Part shown: positions 12,101-27,100 of the stretch, piece after piece | How positions within the stretch are numbered: the first letter of the stretch is position 1 | Layout of the letters: every line of letters begins with the position of its first letter | Source of the DNA: Apostichopus parvimensis | Lineage: Eukaryota > Echinodermata > Holothuroidea > Aspidochirotida > Stichopodidae | Direction of reading: 5' to 3' | NCBI GenBank assembly: GCA_000934455.1 | Contig: KN885996.1 | Location: forward strand, 40,496 to 104,495 | DNA: 64,000 nt | Program-made: the position numbers and the translations under genes | Notes under the pieces: generated by a model | Databases searched by the model: none | What the model was told of the DNA's origin: nothing | What the model saw: only the letters and a program-made list of their open reading frames with translations

Positions 12101-15100
12101 TTCGAATAAAATGTCCGATGACCATTGCAAGGGCTATACAAGTACTGAATATGTTACATCTGTTATGACATACTTATATTTTTAACGCACTCTTTTATCC
12201 TTTGTCCTTTTTGACAGAAGTCCCAGTTATGCCAGAAGTCCCAGTTATGCCAGATGATAATCGATTGGGAAGTGTAGCTGTAGCATTAATAACTTCAGGA
12301 GGTTGGATAATCCTGTTTGTTATTCTTCTCTTGGTCAAAGGTATGGAATACCAAAACTCACCGTAATCGTTTCATTTAGAACGACTGTTTGAAAAGTGAA
12401 GCTTGTAATTCAGAAACAAATAAAACGCAATATTTTAGCAGTTACACTTTGCATTACAGACATTAAACTATGCGTAAAATATAGCCCCAGTACGCCTGGT
12501 GGTGTTTTCTATTTGGTTGGGATGTGCAAAGTTGCCCCTTTCCTGAGTAAATGCGAACGTTCAGAATAATAGGATAATGTTTTGTTACTGCTTTCTTATT
12601 ACAAGTATTGTTTTACATTCTCGAATTCTTTCATTTTCTTTCAGTCTTATTCACACGAAGAAATCGAAAATCCAAAGAAAACGTGTAAGTATCCCTCTAG
12701 TGCGCATAGAATTCTACGCGCAAGTGATATCACTTTTTAATGACTTTACTGTGCTCAAACACCATTATCGTTGATTTTGTGGGAATTTTTGTTGCAACAC
12801 ACATAGTCCATCATATTAACAATATAACGAATACATTATTCTCTTTGTAGAGTTTGCTCAATTCAGCAGCACATTACGAGTATTTTGCTACATTATATTT
12901 CGGATTTTCATTTTACCGTAATTCCTTTAATAATCGACAGGTAAGATTGAAGTGCATTCATTGGAAAGTGACAGTGCAATATTTGTGTCCTTAAACGTAA
13001 TCCCTGCACTCTACAAGGGCAACGATCACAGTGGTCACTGGACCATTATGATGTAAAAATTGTGAATAATTTAGTTTGCTTTCTTGCTGTGGCAGGGCTT
13101 CCTTTTGCACTTACCATGCGTCCTTCGAGAACCTGGAATGAAGAAATTCGACAACACAATCATTCTCTATACATTAAAATACGAAGATCAAGTATACCAA
13201 CACCATGCTTTGTTCTTGTTGTTGATTATATCGTTAATTCCTATAGGCTAATCGGGATGTATATGTACAGTTCCTTACGCCAACGACAGTACGTTCACGA
13301 AATTTTGAAAAAGGAATTGAGAAGAACTATGTTACTTAATGCGAACGTTATAGCGACTGTTTGTTTTCTTCTTATGTGGTGAATAGTTGTAAAGTAAGAT
13401 AAATGGTCTATTGTATCAAACGGTCCTTTTCATTACTATCAGTGTTGGTGAAAGTAGGGTTTTTGTTTTAATATAAAACATGTTTTTGTCATTGCAGGCA
13501 AGGAAAAGAATTGGAATCGCTAATGGTAGGTTTGTTTAATTGCGAAAAACTACGTCCGTTTTACTATAGTAAACGTCCGCTAAATATTTCAGGATACAAG
13601 TGCATCCAAAAACAAAATCTGAATTTGTAAAGACTTTCCTCCAAAATACTGAAAATATCTGAGATATTGCAACCAAGTTCTTCCCAATCATCAGATTGCA
13701 AGCATATGGATATGGTGCGCATTTTTGCTACCTTATTCCAGTGAAACATTGCACGGAAAAATGTTACCGTAAAATATTAAACTAAGCTCGGTGGGGGGTG
13801 GGGGCGGGTTCCGTGTAAACTCACTCGACATTGTTGTAAACGGACCACATATTATTGAAGTAATCGTATTGTAACATTGAACAATGCACGGTCTTGATGT
13901 CCATAGTTATCATAATACAGCGTTGCAGACCGGGCAGATTCGTGTAGAGGGTGCAGATAGCGGATCATGGCCTGTGGGTGTTTAAGTGTTAGGCTTGTTT
14001 AAGTGTAAGACAAATCTCATTTGATTATCAATACATATCTACCGAGTGCGGGTGATTCCAAAAACCACATTAAATTGGGCAAGGGAGACTATTACGGGGA
14101 AAAATGTTGTATCTGAATTCTGCATTGGTCGAATTACAAAACACCTCAAAATAGTATATTATGAATTAACAAGCATAAGTGCAGCCAAGAGATTTTCAAG
14201 TAAGCACTACCCACATGCGAATGAAGCTGGTATATAAATGATGAACAATTGCATCAGGTTCAATAAAAAAACATGTTTTAACTTTTCTTTATATATGAAA
14301 GTGTTGACAGACGAGTTAACGTCTTCCCGGAATGACCGTTTAAGCCTCAGTGGCCCATTTATGAAAATAACTCTTTACTCAGTACACAGACCATGCAATA
14401 GGTCATTTCATTAGAAGATAAATAACCATGGTTCATGGAAACTAAGAAAACAACACGTAGATGGTTTCAAATAACTCGTTTGAAGTGCATTACCATTAAT
14501 TAAGGAACATTTGGTATTTGATTGGATAATGTATTATAGTGCAAGTAATGTTTAATCATAAGTAATGAATTACCCCCGACAACTCTAGGGCTGGACTGAG
14601 AACTGAAATCATCTTCAAAATGACATGACAAGGTCGTTCCAAACTTTGAATATAATATTACATATCTGACATTGGGTAGATGCCTGCACCAGAATTTCTT
14701 TCAAATCTTCTGAATAATGACACACAAAAGCAAAAAACGGTTATCAGATCAAATACCAAATATCTCTGAAAGCCATGCCTTAACAAAAATATGACTTAAA
14801 TTTATGAACGGAATGGATTTGATGCAGCTATATGCGTGTTGTCTACAAAGAATGAATGATATGATGTAGTTAACTAACAACAACAAACACATTTAGTTAT
14901 CTTATTATCTATATCTGAGAGTGAGAACAGACGACCAAACGTCTTTCAGGAATGTTTTGCAAGAGTGTCAGCATAAATTGATTGGGAAAACACGTTCATT
15001 TATTTATTTCGTATTTCCTTCCTTATCCCCTCCATCTGTTTGCTTTCATTCCCTCCATTCTTCCCTCAAGACTACTGAAGCAATAGGGAATGAGTCGAGG

Positions 15101-18100
15101 GGGTAATTGGGGATAAAAGTATAGATTGATAACCTCATTCCAAGCGATTCCACATTTAATGTTGGTTTACTGTATAGCTTGTTCTGTATATGTTTCTTCC
15201 TCAGGCAAACGAGGCAAAAATCATTAAAATATTATACTGACTGCATAAGGGGATCCTTCCAATACGCAAGCAAAATTAAAGCATTTATAAAATGAAGTCA
15301 ACTGAAAGTTAAATCATACCTTAGTAAATTTAACAATTTAATAATTAACTTTCAAATAACCATGCGAAAATAGATTCGCGACTGAAGCTATAGGTGTATT
15401 GATGAAAACATTGGTTTTGGTGTACAGTATGTATTTTTTATATCCATTTTTAATTATGATAAAATATAGTACATCACAATTTATGTCCATAAGAGCAGGT
15501 TATGTTATGTACCATTTCTACTTTTAATGGCAACCAAGAAATTTCGAAGTAAGCATCACCCACATTTGTCTGGTCTACAAATGTTGAATGACTAAATCAC
15601 GTTCACAATTAATGTTTTTTTTTAATTTTTACATTTCGTTTTACATGCAAAGTAACAACAGACGAGTAAACGTCTTGTCTTCCCGGTATGCATTATAATG
15701 TTAGATATAATATATAGATGGATGAACTTGTTCCAAGAGATTCCATATTAAATGTTAGATAGTTTAATGAATAAACCTGTTCTGGATATTCCTTCCACAG
15801 ACGACAAAGGAATATAAAGAAGAACAAATAACGAAGCAAGACAAAGAAATATCCAGATTAAAGGTTAGAATATATCTTCTTCGAAGTAGCTATTAATTAG
15901 AATTTCCTTACCGCCATGGAGAAAACGCAAATATCCTTAGTATATTATACTACATACGGGGACAGTACAAATTACCATTGAAACACGCAAACAATATCAG
16001 AGCGTTTAAAATACGTAGTCAACTGTAAGTAAAATCATAACATAGTAAAAAACAGCTTAGTAATTAACTTTCAAGTAAACCATGTGATAACAGATTCGCG
16101 ACTAAAGCTATAGGTGTATATTGATGTAAACATTGGTATTGTTGTATATTGTATAATTGTTAATACCCATAATTAATTATGATAACATGTAGTACATTAC
16201 ACATGATGTCCATAAGAGCAGGTAAGTTTCTGTACTTTATCTACTTTTAACGAAATGACCTTTTAAGCCTCAGAAATATCCAGGTTAAGGGTAAATATAT
16301 TTTGTTCTTCCAAGTAGCTTTAAAACGGAGATGTTGCAAAAATCATTACAATATTATAAACATAAGGGGACAATACAAATAGCCCTTGCAAGCGGCAAGA
16401 AAATCAGGCTCTTCGAAAATTGTAGTCAACTGAAATTAAAATGATGACTTGGTAGAAAACAGCATATTAATTAACTTTCAAAGAAACCATGTGAACACAG
16501 ATTCGCGACTGAAGCAATAGGTATATTGATGCAAACATTAGTTTTGGTGTACAATGTATACTTTTTTAGATCCATAATTAATGATGATAACATGTAGTAC
16601 ATTACACATCGTGTATATATGAGTAGATTATGTTCTGTACCATTCCCAATGGCAACCAAGACATTTCCAAATAAGCACTATCCACATGTGTGTGGTTTAC
16701 AAATGATTAATGATTAAATCACGTTCATTCCAAACTTGAATATAATGTTACATATCTGACATATGGGTAGATGCCTCCAACAGAATTCCTTTTAAATCTT
16801 CTGGACAATGACACACAAAGGCCAAAAGAGAAAATCATATACAAAATATCACTGAAAGCCATGCCTTTACATAAAATATGACTTGAATATAAGAACGGAA
16901 TGGATTTGCTGCAGCCACGTATGTGTCGTCTACAAAAGATCAACGATTCAATGTAGTTAACTAACAGCAACAAAACATTTGTTAACCTACTATTTATATC
17001 AGTAATGTTTTGCGAGAGTTTCAGCAAAACTTGATTTGGGAAAGCACGTTTTATTTATTTATTTCGCATGTCCTTCATTATTCCTCCATCTGTTTGCTTT
17101 TATACCCTCCATTCTACCCTCAAGAAAAGTGAAGGAAGAGGGAATGAGTCGAGGATTAATTGGGGATAAAAATATTGATTGATGACCTCATTTCAAGGGT
17201 TGCACAATTAATTTTTGTATACTGTATAGCCTGTTCTGTATGTTCCTTCCTCAGGAGAAAGAGGACAATAACGGAAAAGAAATAACGAAGCTAAAGGAAG
17301 AAATATCCAGCTTAAGGGTAAATATATTTCTTCTTGACTTTAAAATTAAGATGTTGCAAATATCATTACAATATTTTACTGCATAAGGGGATAATACAAA
17401 TAGCCCTTGCAAGCGGCAAGCAAATCAGGCTCTTCGAAAATCGTAGTCAACTGAAATTAAAATGATAACTTGGTAGGAAACATCGTAATAATTCACTTTG
17501 AAATAAACCATGCGAACACAGATTCGCGATTGAAGCTATAGGTATCTTGATATAAGCATTGGTTTTTTGGTGTACAATGTATAATTGTTAAGATCCATAA
17601 TTAATTATGAGAACCTGTAGTAAATTATACATTATGTCCATAAGAGCAGGTTATGTTCGGTACCATTTCCACTATAAATGTCAACCAATGGATTCCAAGT
17701 AAGCACCACCAACGTGATGAACAATTAAATCACGTTCACTAAAAAACATGTTTTTTTGTTTACTTTTCGTTTTACATGAAAAGTGAGAACAGACGAGTAA
17801 ACGTCTTCCCGAAATGCATTATATTGTTAGAGATAATGTATAGATAGATGAACTCATTCCAAACGATTAAATATTAATTGTTAAATAGTGATAGCCTGTT
17901 CTCGATATTTCTTCCACAGACGACCAAGGAAAATAAAGAAGAACAACTGATGAAGGAAGGCAAAGAAATATCTAGATTAACGGTTAGATTATGTCTTCTT
18001 CCGATAAGCTTAAAAAGTAATTTCCTTACCGCCATGGAGAAAATGCAAGCATCTTTACAATAATAGACTGCATAATGGGACACTGCAAATGATCCTTACA

Positions 18101-21100
18101 ATAGACAAGCAAAATCAGAGTATTTAATATACGAAGTCAACTGAAAGTAAAATTACAACATAGTAGGCAACATCTTTGTAGTTTACTTTTAAGTAAAACA
18201 TGATATTTAAAGATTCTCGACTGAAGCTTTAGGTATATTGATGAAAACATTGTTTTTAGTGTACAATGTATACTTCTTTATATCCATAAATAATTATGAT
18301 AACATGTAGTACATTACACATTATGTACATAGCAGCAGGTTGTGTTCTGTACCATGTCCAGTTTTAATGGCAACCAATGGATTTCAAGTATAAGCACCAC
18401 CAACATGTGTGTGGTCTACAAATGATGAAAACGAATAAATCACGTACACTTAAAACATTGTTTTCAACTTTCCTTTATATGTGGAAGTGAGAACAGACGA
18501 GGAAACGTCTTCCCGGAATGCATTTGAATGTTAGATATTATATATAGATAGCACTCATTCCAAGCGATTTCATATTAAATATTAAATAGTTTAATAAATA
18601 GCCTGTTCTGGATATTCCTTCCACAGACGATAAAGGAATATAAAGAAGAACAAATAACGAAGCAAGACAAAGAATTATCCAGTTTAAAGGTTAGAATATA
18701 TCATCTTCCAAATAGCAATAAAATTGTAATTTCCTTACCGACATGGAGAAAATGCAAAAGTCCTTAGACTATTATACTGCCTAATGGGATAATGCAAATG
18801 ATCATTTCAATAGGCTAGCAAAATCAGACCGCTTCAACAAAGTAGTCAACTGAAAGAAAAATCATAACTTAGTAGTAAGTAACAGCTTTGTAATTAACTT
18901 TCAAGTAATCCATGCGAGAAAAGATTCTGTTAAAATTGGTTTTGATGTACAGTATATAATTGTTTAGACCCATAATTAATTATGAAAAGATGTAGGGCAA
19001 TACATATTACGTCCATCAGAGCAGGTTATATTCTTTGTCATTTCCACTTAAGTGCAGCCAATAAATTTCCAAGTAGGTACCAACCAACTCCGTGTGGTCT
19101 ACAAATTATGGACGATTAAATCATATCTGACATATGGGTAAAAGCCTGTTCCAGAACTTCTCTAAAGCTTCTGCACAAAGTTCAAAACTAGAATATCAAA
19201 TACTAAATTTTTCGAAAAGCAATATTTTTAAATAATCTACTATTTTTATCTAAGAACGGAATGGAGTTCAATAGATAACGGTTTCTGCATAGGATGAATG
19301 ATTACATGTAGTACACTAAAAATGTGTTAACTTACTTTATATAATTGAGAGTAAGAACAGACGACATAACGCCTTCCAAGAATACATTAAACAATTAAGG
19401 AATATCTTCAGGGTGGCTGCAAGTGAAGTAAATGCTTTTGCGGAATCAAATAATTCCATGTTATAACAAAACACTAGCTTCATCAAACACTGAATACAAA
19501 GTCGTTATGCAGCACGATTAATGTGTTATCTTAATCATGCATGCGACGCAAATTTATCTTGTCATATAAGGTGATTATGTTACCACATGATTTACATTGA
19601 CAGGGAATAGTGGTAAACAGAGATAGAGAAATTGCCGAAATGAAAGTAAGTACTCTCCATTTAATGACACATGTTTAGTACTCAAGAAAAAAGTTTATGT
19701 ATCAAGCTTTAGGCAATGATAGAACCCTTAAATAAAACAGGAGGGGCGTATTACGTAGTTGGATAAATCTCATTTTAAATGAATAACTTCTTTTTAATTT
19801 ATTCTTCTTTTGCTCTGTTGTAACTGTTAACTGCAAACGTTTTAGAAGTAGCCATCATTATCTTATTTTGAATTGTATAATAGTATAACCTATGGAAGCT
19901 TTCTTTACTATGCATTTTCTTCTAACATGGAAAGTTGAAAACAAAGATAAAGAAATGAGCGAAGAAAAGTTAACATTGTCGGTTTGAAGTAAACTCTCAC
20001 TTTTTCAATTCCACATTTAAGAGTCCATAGTAAGCGTTAGGATATCGTATCGTTTGCATTGAAATCAAACCGAAAGAACCAAAGACGAATGTATTACGTA
20101 ACCGATTAAATTTCTTTCTAATGAAATCAAAAATGAAACTGTTCATGTCAGAGTGTCGTTTTGGACACTTACCACCTCGACGGTGTTTTCAAAAGTTTAC
20201 TTTTTTGTATGTATTTGCATATTTGCACTTATGTTACACTTTAACAGCTTAACCTTTAAATGTAAATCATTCAGGCAGATATTACACATTTCCGAAGTCA
20301 TCCAATCTTGTGGAGCCAAGTACGCTTTGGTTGTTCAAGAAGGTCAGCAAAAATTTATATGGGAGGGTTTATTTTTTTGCTGACATACTGCCTAATTTCC
20401 TCCCTCTATTCGTTTCAATTCCATGTATGAATTCCTGAAGACAGCTGAAGGAAGAGGGAGGGTGCCGAGGGGTAATTGGGGATAAATGTATAAATGGATG
20501 AACTCCTTCCAAGTGATTTCACATCAAATGTTAAGTAGTCTAGTGAATAGCTTGTTCTTGATGTTCATTCCACAGGCAAAAACGGAGAAAAACGAAAGAC
20601 AAATAATCAAGCAAGAAGAACAAATATCCAGCTTAAAGGTTATTATATTACTTCTTCCAAATAGCTACAAATAGCATTTGTTTACCGCTATGGAGAAAAA
20701 TGCAGCATCTTTAGTGACTTAACCCAAAGATGACACAATGCAACTGATTCTTGCAATACGCAAGAAAATCAGAGCGTTTTAAAATCAAACCTAACTGAAA
20801 GTAAAATCATAACTTAGTAACAAATGAATTGTTAACTTTCAAATTAAACATGCGTTAACAAATTAGATAAATGATTCGATGTAGTGTACTAACAAGATAA
20901 CATTTGTTAACTTGTTATTAATATTTGAGAGTGAAAATATACGACTAAACGTATTCCTATATTTTTCTAGAGTGTCAGCACAAATTGATATGGAAGAGAA
21001 CGTATATTTATTTCGTATTTCCTGCCTCATTTCCTCCCTCTGTTTGCTTTGGTTTCCTCCCTATTTCCCTGAAGACAACTGAAGCAAGAGGCAATGAGTC

Positions 21101-24100
21101 GAAGGGGTAATTGTGGTAAAAGTGTAGACGAATTACCTTATTCCAAGCAATTCCACATTTAATGTTAAGTAGTATACTGTATAGCCTGTTCTGGATGTTC
21201 CTTCTTCAGGCGAAAGAGAAGATTAACGCAAAACTAATATCGGAGCAAAAGGAAGAAATATCTAGTCTAAAGGTAAGTATATTTCCTAATCCAGGTAGCT
21301 ATAAAATGGAATTTAATTTCTTTTAGAACATTAAACTACAAAAGCCGGAAAATGCAAGTGATTCTTACGCAAACAAGATCAGGCGTTAAAGAAAACGTTT
21401 TCAACTGAAAGAAAAATCATAACGTGACAGCTCAATAGTTAACTTTCAAATAAACCATGCGAACAAAGATTCGCGATTGAAGCTTTAGGTATCTTGATGT
21501 AAGCATTGGTTTTGGTGTACAATGTATAATTGTTAAGATCCATAATTAATTATGATAACCTTTAGTAAATTGTACATCATGCCCATAAGAGCAGGTTATG
21601 TTCGGTACCATTTCCACTCTAGATGTCAACCAATGGATTTCAAGTAAGCACCACCAACGTGTGTGTGGTCTACAAATGATGAACAATTAAATCACGTTCA
21701 CTAAAAACATGTTTCTTTTGTTTTACTTTTCGTTTTACATGAAAAGTGAGAACAGACGAGTAAACGTCTTCCCGAAATGCATTATATTGTTAGAGATAAT
21801 GTATAGATGGATGAACTCATTCCAAACGATTAAATATTAATTGTTAAATAGTGATAGCCTGTTTTCGATATTTCTTCCACAGACGACCAAGGGGAAAAAA
21901 GAAGAACAACTGATGAAGGAAGGCATAGAAATATCTAGATTAACGGTTAGATTATGTCTTCTTCCGATAAGCTAAAAAAGTAATTTCCTTACCGCCATGG
22001 AGAAAATGCAAGCATCTTTACAATAAAAGACTGCATAATGGGACACTGCATATGATCCTTACAATAGACAAGCAAAATCAGAGTAATTAATATACGAAGT
22101 CAACTGAAAGTAAAATTACAACATAGTAACTAACATCTTTGTAGTTTACTTTCAAGTCAATCATGAGATTTGAAGATTCGCGACTGAAGCTTTAGGTATA
22201 TTGATGAAAACATTGTTTTTAGTGTACAATGTATACTTCTTTATATCCATAAATAATTATGATAACATGTAGTACATTACACATTATGTCCATAACAGCA
22301 TGTTGTGTTCTGTACCATGTCCAATTCTAATGGCAACCAATGGATTTCAAGTAAGCACCACCAACATGTGTGTGGTCTACAAATGATGAAAACGAATAAA
22401 TCACGTACACTAAAAAATTGTTTTTAACTTTCCTTTATATGTGAAAGTGAGAACAGACGAGGAAACGTCTTCCCGGAATGCATTTTAATGTTAGATATAA
22501 TATATAGATAGATAGCACTCATTCCAAGCGATTTCATATTAAATATTAAATAGTTTAATGAATAGCCTGTTCTGGATATTCCTTCCACAGACGACAAAGG
22601 AATATAAAGAAGAACAAATAACGAAGCAAGACAAAGAATTATCCAGTTTAAAGGTTAGAATATATCTTCTTCCAAATAGCAATAAAATTGGAATTTCCTT
22701 ACCGCCATGGAGAAAATGCAAAAGTCCTTAGACTATTATACTGCCTAATGGGATAATGCAAATGACCATTTCAATAGGCTAGCAAAATCAGACCGCTTCA
22801 ACAAGGTAGTCAACTGAAAGACAAATCTTAGTAATAAGTAACAGCTTTGTAATTAACTTTCAAGGAATCCATGCGAGAAAAGATTCTCTACTGAAGCTAT
22901 AGGTATATTAATGTTAACATTGGTGTGGATGTACAGTATATAATTGTTTAGACCCATAATTAATTATGAAAAGATGTAAATAGGGCAATACACATTAATT
23001 CCATCAGAGCAGGTTATATTCTTTGCCATTTCCACTAAAGTGCAGCCAATCGATTTCCAAGGAGGTACCAACCAACTCCGTGTGGTCTACAAATTATAAA
23101 CGATTAAATCATATCTGACATATGGGTAAAAGCCTGTTCTGGAACTGTCATAAATCTTCTGGACAATACGGTAACACACAAAGTTCAAAACTAGAATATC
23201 AAATACCAAATTTCTCAAAAAGCCATGCTTTTAAATAATCTATGATTTTTATCTAAGAACGGAGTGGAGTTCAATAGATAACGGTTGCTGCATAGGATGA
23301 ATGATTAGATGTAGTACACTAAAATTTGTTAACTTACTTTATATAATTGAGAGTATGAACAGAAGACATAACGACTTCCAGGAATACATTAAACAATTCA
23401 GGAATATCTTCAGGGTGGCTGCGTTATGCAGCACGATTAATGTCTTATCTTAATCATGCATGAACGTACATTTATCTTGTCATATTAGGTGATTATGTTA
23501 CCACATGATTTACATTGACAGGGAATAGTGGTAAACAGAGATAGAGAAATTGCCGAAATGAAAGTAAATACTCACCATTTAATGACACATTTTTAGTACT
23601 CAAGAAAAAAGGTTTATGGTATCTTGCTTTAAGCAATGAGAGAAGAACCCCTAAATAAAACATAAGGGGCGTGTTACGTAATTGGATAAATCTCATTTTA
23701 AATGAATAACTTCTTTTAATTTATTCTTCTTTTTGCTCTGTTGTATCTGTTAAGTGCAAACGCTTTAGATGTAGCCATCATTATCTTATTTAGAATTTTA
23801 TAATAGTATAACCTATAGAAGTTTCCTTTATTGTGCATTTTCTTCTAACATGGAAAGTTGAAAACAAAGATAAAGATATAAGCGAAGAATAGTTACCATT
23901 GTCGAATTGAAGTAAAATATCACTTTTTCGATTCCACGTTCAAGAATCCATGGGAAGCTTTAGGATATCGTATCGTTTGCATTGAAAGTAAACCGAAAGA
24001 ACCAAAGACGAATGTAATTCGTAACCAATTAACATTCTTTCTAATGAAATCAAATATGAAACTTTTATTGTCAGAGTGTCATTGTAGACACTTACAACCT

Positions 24101-27100
24101 CAACGGTGTTTTAAAAAGTTAACTATCATGTATGAATTTGCATATGTGCAATTATCTTACACTTTAACAGCTCAACCTTTTGTGATATATTTAAATGTAA
24201 ATCATTGAGGCAGACGTAACACATTTCCGAAGTCATCCCTGCTTGGGAGCCAAATACGCTTTGGTTTTTCAAGAAGGTCAGAACGAATTTATTTGGGAGG
24301 GGATACTTTTTTTTTAACTTCCTGACTAATTTCCTCCCGCTATTCGTTTCAATTCCACGTATTAGTCCCTGAAGACAGCTGAGGGAAGAGGGAGGGTGCC
24401 GAGGGGGTAATTGGGGATACAAGTATAGATGGATGAACTAATTCCAAGCGATTTCACATGAAATGTTAAGTAGCTTAGTGAATAACTTGTTCTTGATGTT
24501 CGTTCCACAGGCAAAACTGGAGAAAAACGAAAAGCAAATAATCAGGCAAGAAGAACAAATATCCAGCTTAAAGGTTAGTATATTTTTTCTTCCAAATAGC
24601 TATATATATAATTTTTTATCGCTATGGAGAAAATGCATCATCCTAAGTGAATTTATCAAAAGATGGGACAATGCAAATGATCCTTGCAAAACGCAGGAAA
24701 AACAGAGCGTTTTAATATCGTAGTTAACGGAAAGCAAAATCATAACTTAGTAACAACTAAATAATAAACTTTCAAATTAAACATGCTAAAAAATTAAAGG
24801 AATGATTCGGTGTAGTGTACTATGAAGAAAAAATGTTAAATTAGTGTTATAAATAATTGTGGTAAAAGTATAGACGAATTACCTCATTCCAAGCAATTCC
24901 ACATTTAATGTTAAGTAGTATACTGTATAGCCTGTTCTGGATGTTCCTTCTTCAGGCGAAAGAGAAGATTAACGAAAAACAAATAACGGAGCAAAAGGAA
25001 GAAATATCCAGCTTAAGGGTAACTATATTTCTTCATCCAGGTAGCTATAAAATGGAATTTAATTTCTTTTAGAACATTAAACTATATAAGACGGACGATG
25101 CAAATGATCCTTACGCAAACAAGATCAAGGCGTGAAAGAAAACGTTGTCAACTGAAAGAAGAATCATAACTTAATAAGTGACAGCTCAATAATTAACTAA
25201 AAAATAAACCATGCAAAAAAAGATTCGCTGCTGAAGCTATAGGTATATTGATGTAAAGCTTTGGTTTGGGTGTACAATGTATAATTGTTTAGATCCATAA
25301 TTATGATAACTTGTAGTGTATTACACATATGTCCATAAGAGCAGGTTATGTTCTGTACCATTTCCACTTTTATTGGCAACCAAGAATTTCCAAATAGGTA
25401 CCACCAACATGTGTGTGGTCTACAAATGATGATCGATTAGATCACGTTTAATTAAAAAAATATTGTTTGTAACTTACCTTTAAATATAAGTGAAAACAGA
25501 CAAGTAAACGTATTCCCGGAATGCATTTCAATGTTAGAAAAATATATAGATAGATAGCACTCGTTTCAAGTGATTCCATATCAAATATTTAATAGTCTAA
25601 TGAATAAACTGTTCTGGATATTCCATCTACAGAAGACGAAGGAAAACAAAGAAGAACAAATAATGAAGAAAGACAAAGGAATATCAGTATTAAAGGTTAG
25701 AATATATCTTCTTCTAAATAGCTATAAAGTGAAATTTCCTTACCGCCATGGAGAAAATGCAAAAGTCCTAAGAATATTATACTGCCTAAGGGGACAATAC
25801 AAATGATCCTTTCAATTGACTAGCAAAATCAGACCGCTTAACAAAGTAGTCAACTGAAAGTAAAAGCATAGCTTAATAGTAAGTAACAGCTTTGTAATTA
25901 GATTTCAAGTAATCGATGCGAGAAAAGATTCGCGACTAAAGCTATAGGTAAATTGATGTAAACATTTTTTTGATGTACAGTATATAGTTGTTTAGACCCA
26001 TAATTAATAATGAAAAGATGTAGGGCAATACACATTACGGCCATCAGAACAGGTTGTATTCTTATCATTTCCACTTAAGTGCAACCAATATATTTTGGTA
26101 ATAACCACACCCGTGTGGTCTACAAATGATTAACGATTAATTATATCTGATATATGGGGTAGAAGTCTGTTCTAGAATGTTTCTAAATCTTCTGGACAAT
26201 AACACACAAAGATCAAACCTATAATATCAAATACCAAATTTTTCAGAAAGAAAGAACTGAATGAAGTTCAATAGGTAACGGTTGCTGCATAGGATGAATG
26301 ATTAGATGTAGTACACTAAAAAAATTTAACTTACTGTATATAATTGAGAGTAAGAGCAGACGACATAACGCCTTCCAGGAACACATTAAACAATTTAGGA
26401 ATATATTCAGGGTGGCTGCAAGTGAAGTTAATGCTTTTGCGGAAATAAATTAATTCCATGTTATTACAAGACACTAACTTCATAAAACACTGAATATATT
26501 AAAGTCGTTATGCAGCACAATTAATGTGTTATCTTAAATCATGCATGCATGTTATATTAGGTGATTATATTACCACATGATTTACATTGACAGGGAAAAG
26601 TGGAAAACAAAGATAAAGAAATTGCCGAAATGAAAGTAAGTACTCACTATTTTAATGACACATTGTCAGTACTAAAGAAAAAGGTTTATGGTATCATGCT
26701 TAAAACAATAAAAGTAAACTGAAAGAAAAAAGGAAGGTCGTCATACGTAACTGGAAAAATCTCATTTTAAATGAATTACTTCTCTTTATTCATTCTTCTT
26801 TGTGCTCTGTTTTAGCAGTTCTCTGTAAACGTTTTACAAGTAGCCATCATTATCTTATTTTGAATGTTATAATATAATAAAATATTCATTTTTTTTTTAA
26901 ATAAAGATAAATAAATAAGCGAAGAACAGTTAACATTGTCGGTTTGAAAGTAAAAACTCACTGTTTTGATTCCACATTTAACAATTCATGGGAAGCTTTA
27001 GGATATCACATCGTTTGCATTGTAAACAAACCGAAAGAACTAAAGATGATTGTTATACGTAACCGATTAAATTTCTTTCTAATGAGGTCAAATGAAACTG

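Larger units (their letters stand above)
17255..24955. repeat. Higher-order tandem duplication of the C-A-A-D-B cassette unit
   Basis: C1-A2-A3-D1-B1 (17255-21209) and C2-A4-A5-D2-B2 (21210-24955) share order, exon sequence and long near-identical intron stretches, for example around 17520-18990 against 21470-22960. Unit lengths are 3955 and 3746 bp. The second lost a stretch between B2 and C3 and a short piece before D2. This is the clearest sign that the array grew by unequal exchange of multi-exon blocks. Confidence 0.85.

Noticed and set aside
13062-13382. 106-codon plus-strand ORF in the intron between receptor exons 5 and 6
   Set aside because: Composition looks like translated AT-rich intron; it has no usable splice phase with the receptor exons and no family pattern.
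13788-13805. G-rich run as a quadruplex control element
   Set aside because: A single run with irregular spacing and no link to a feature; too weak to report.
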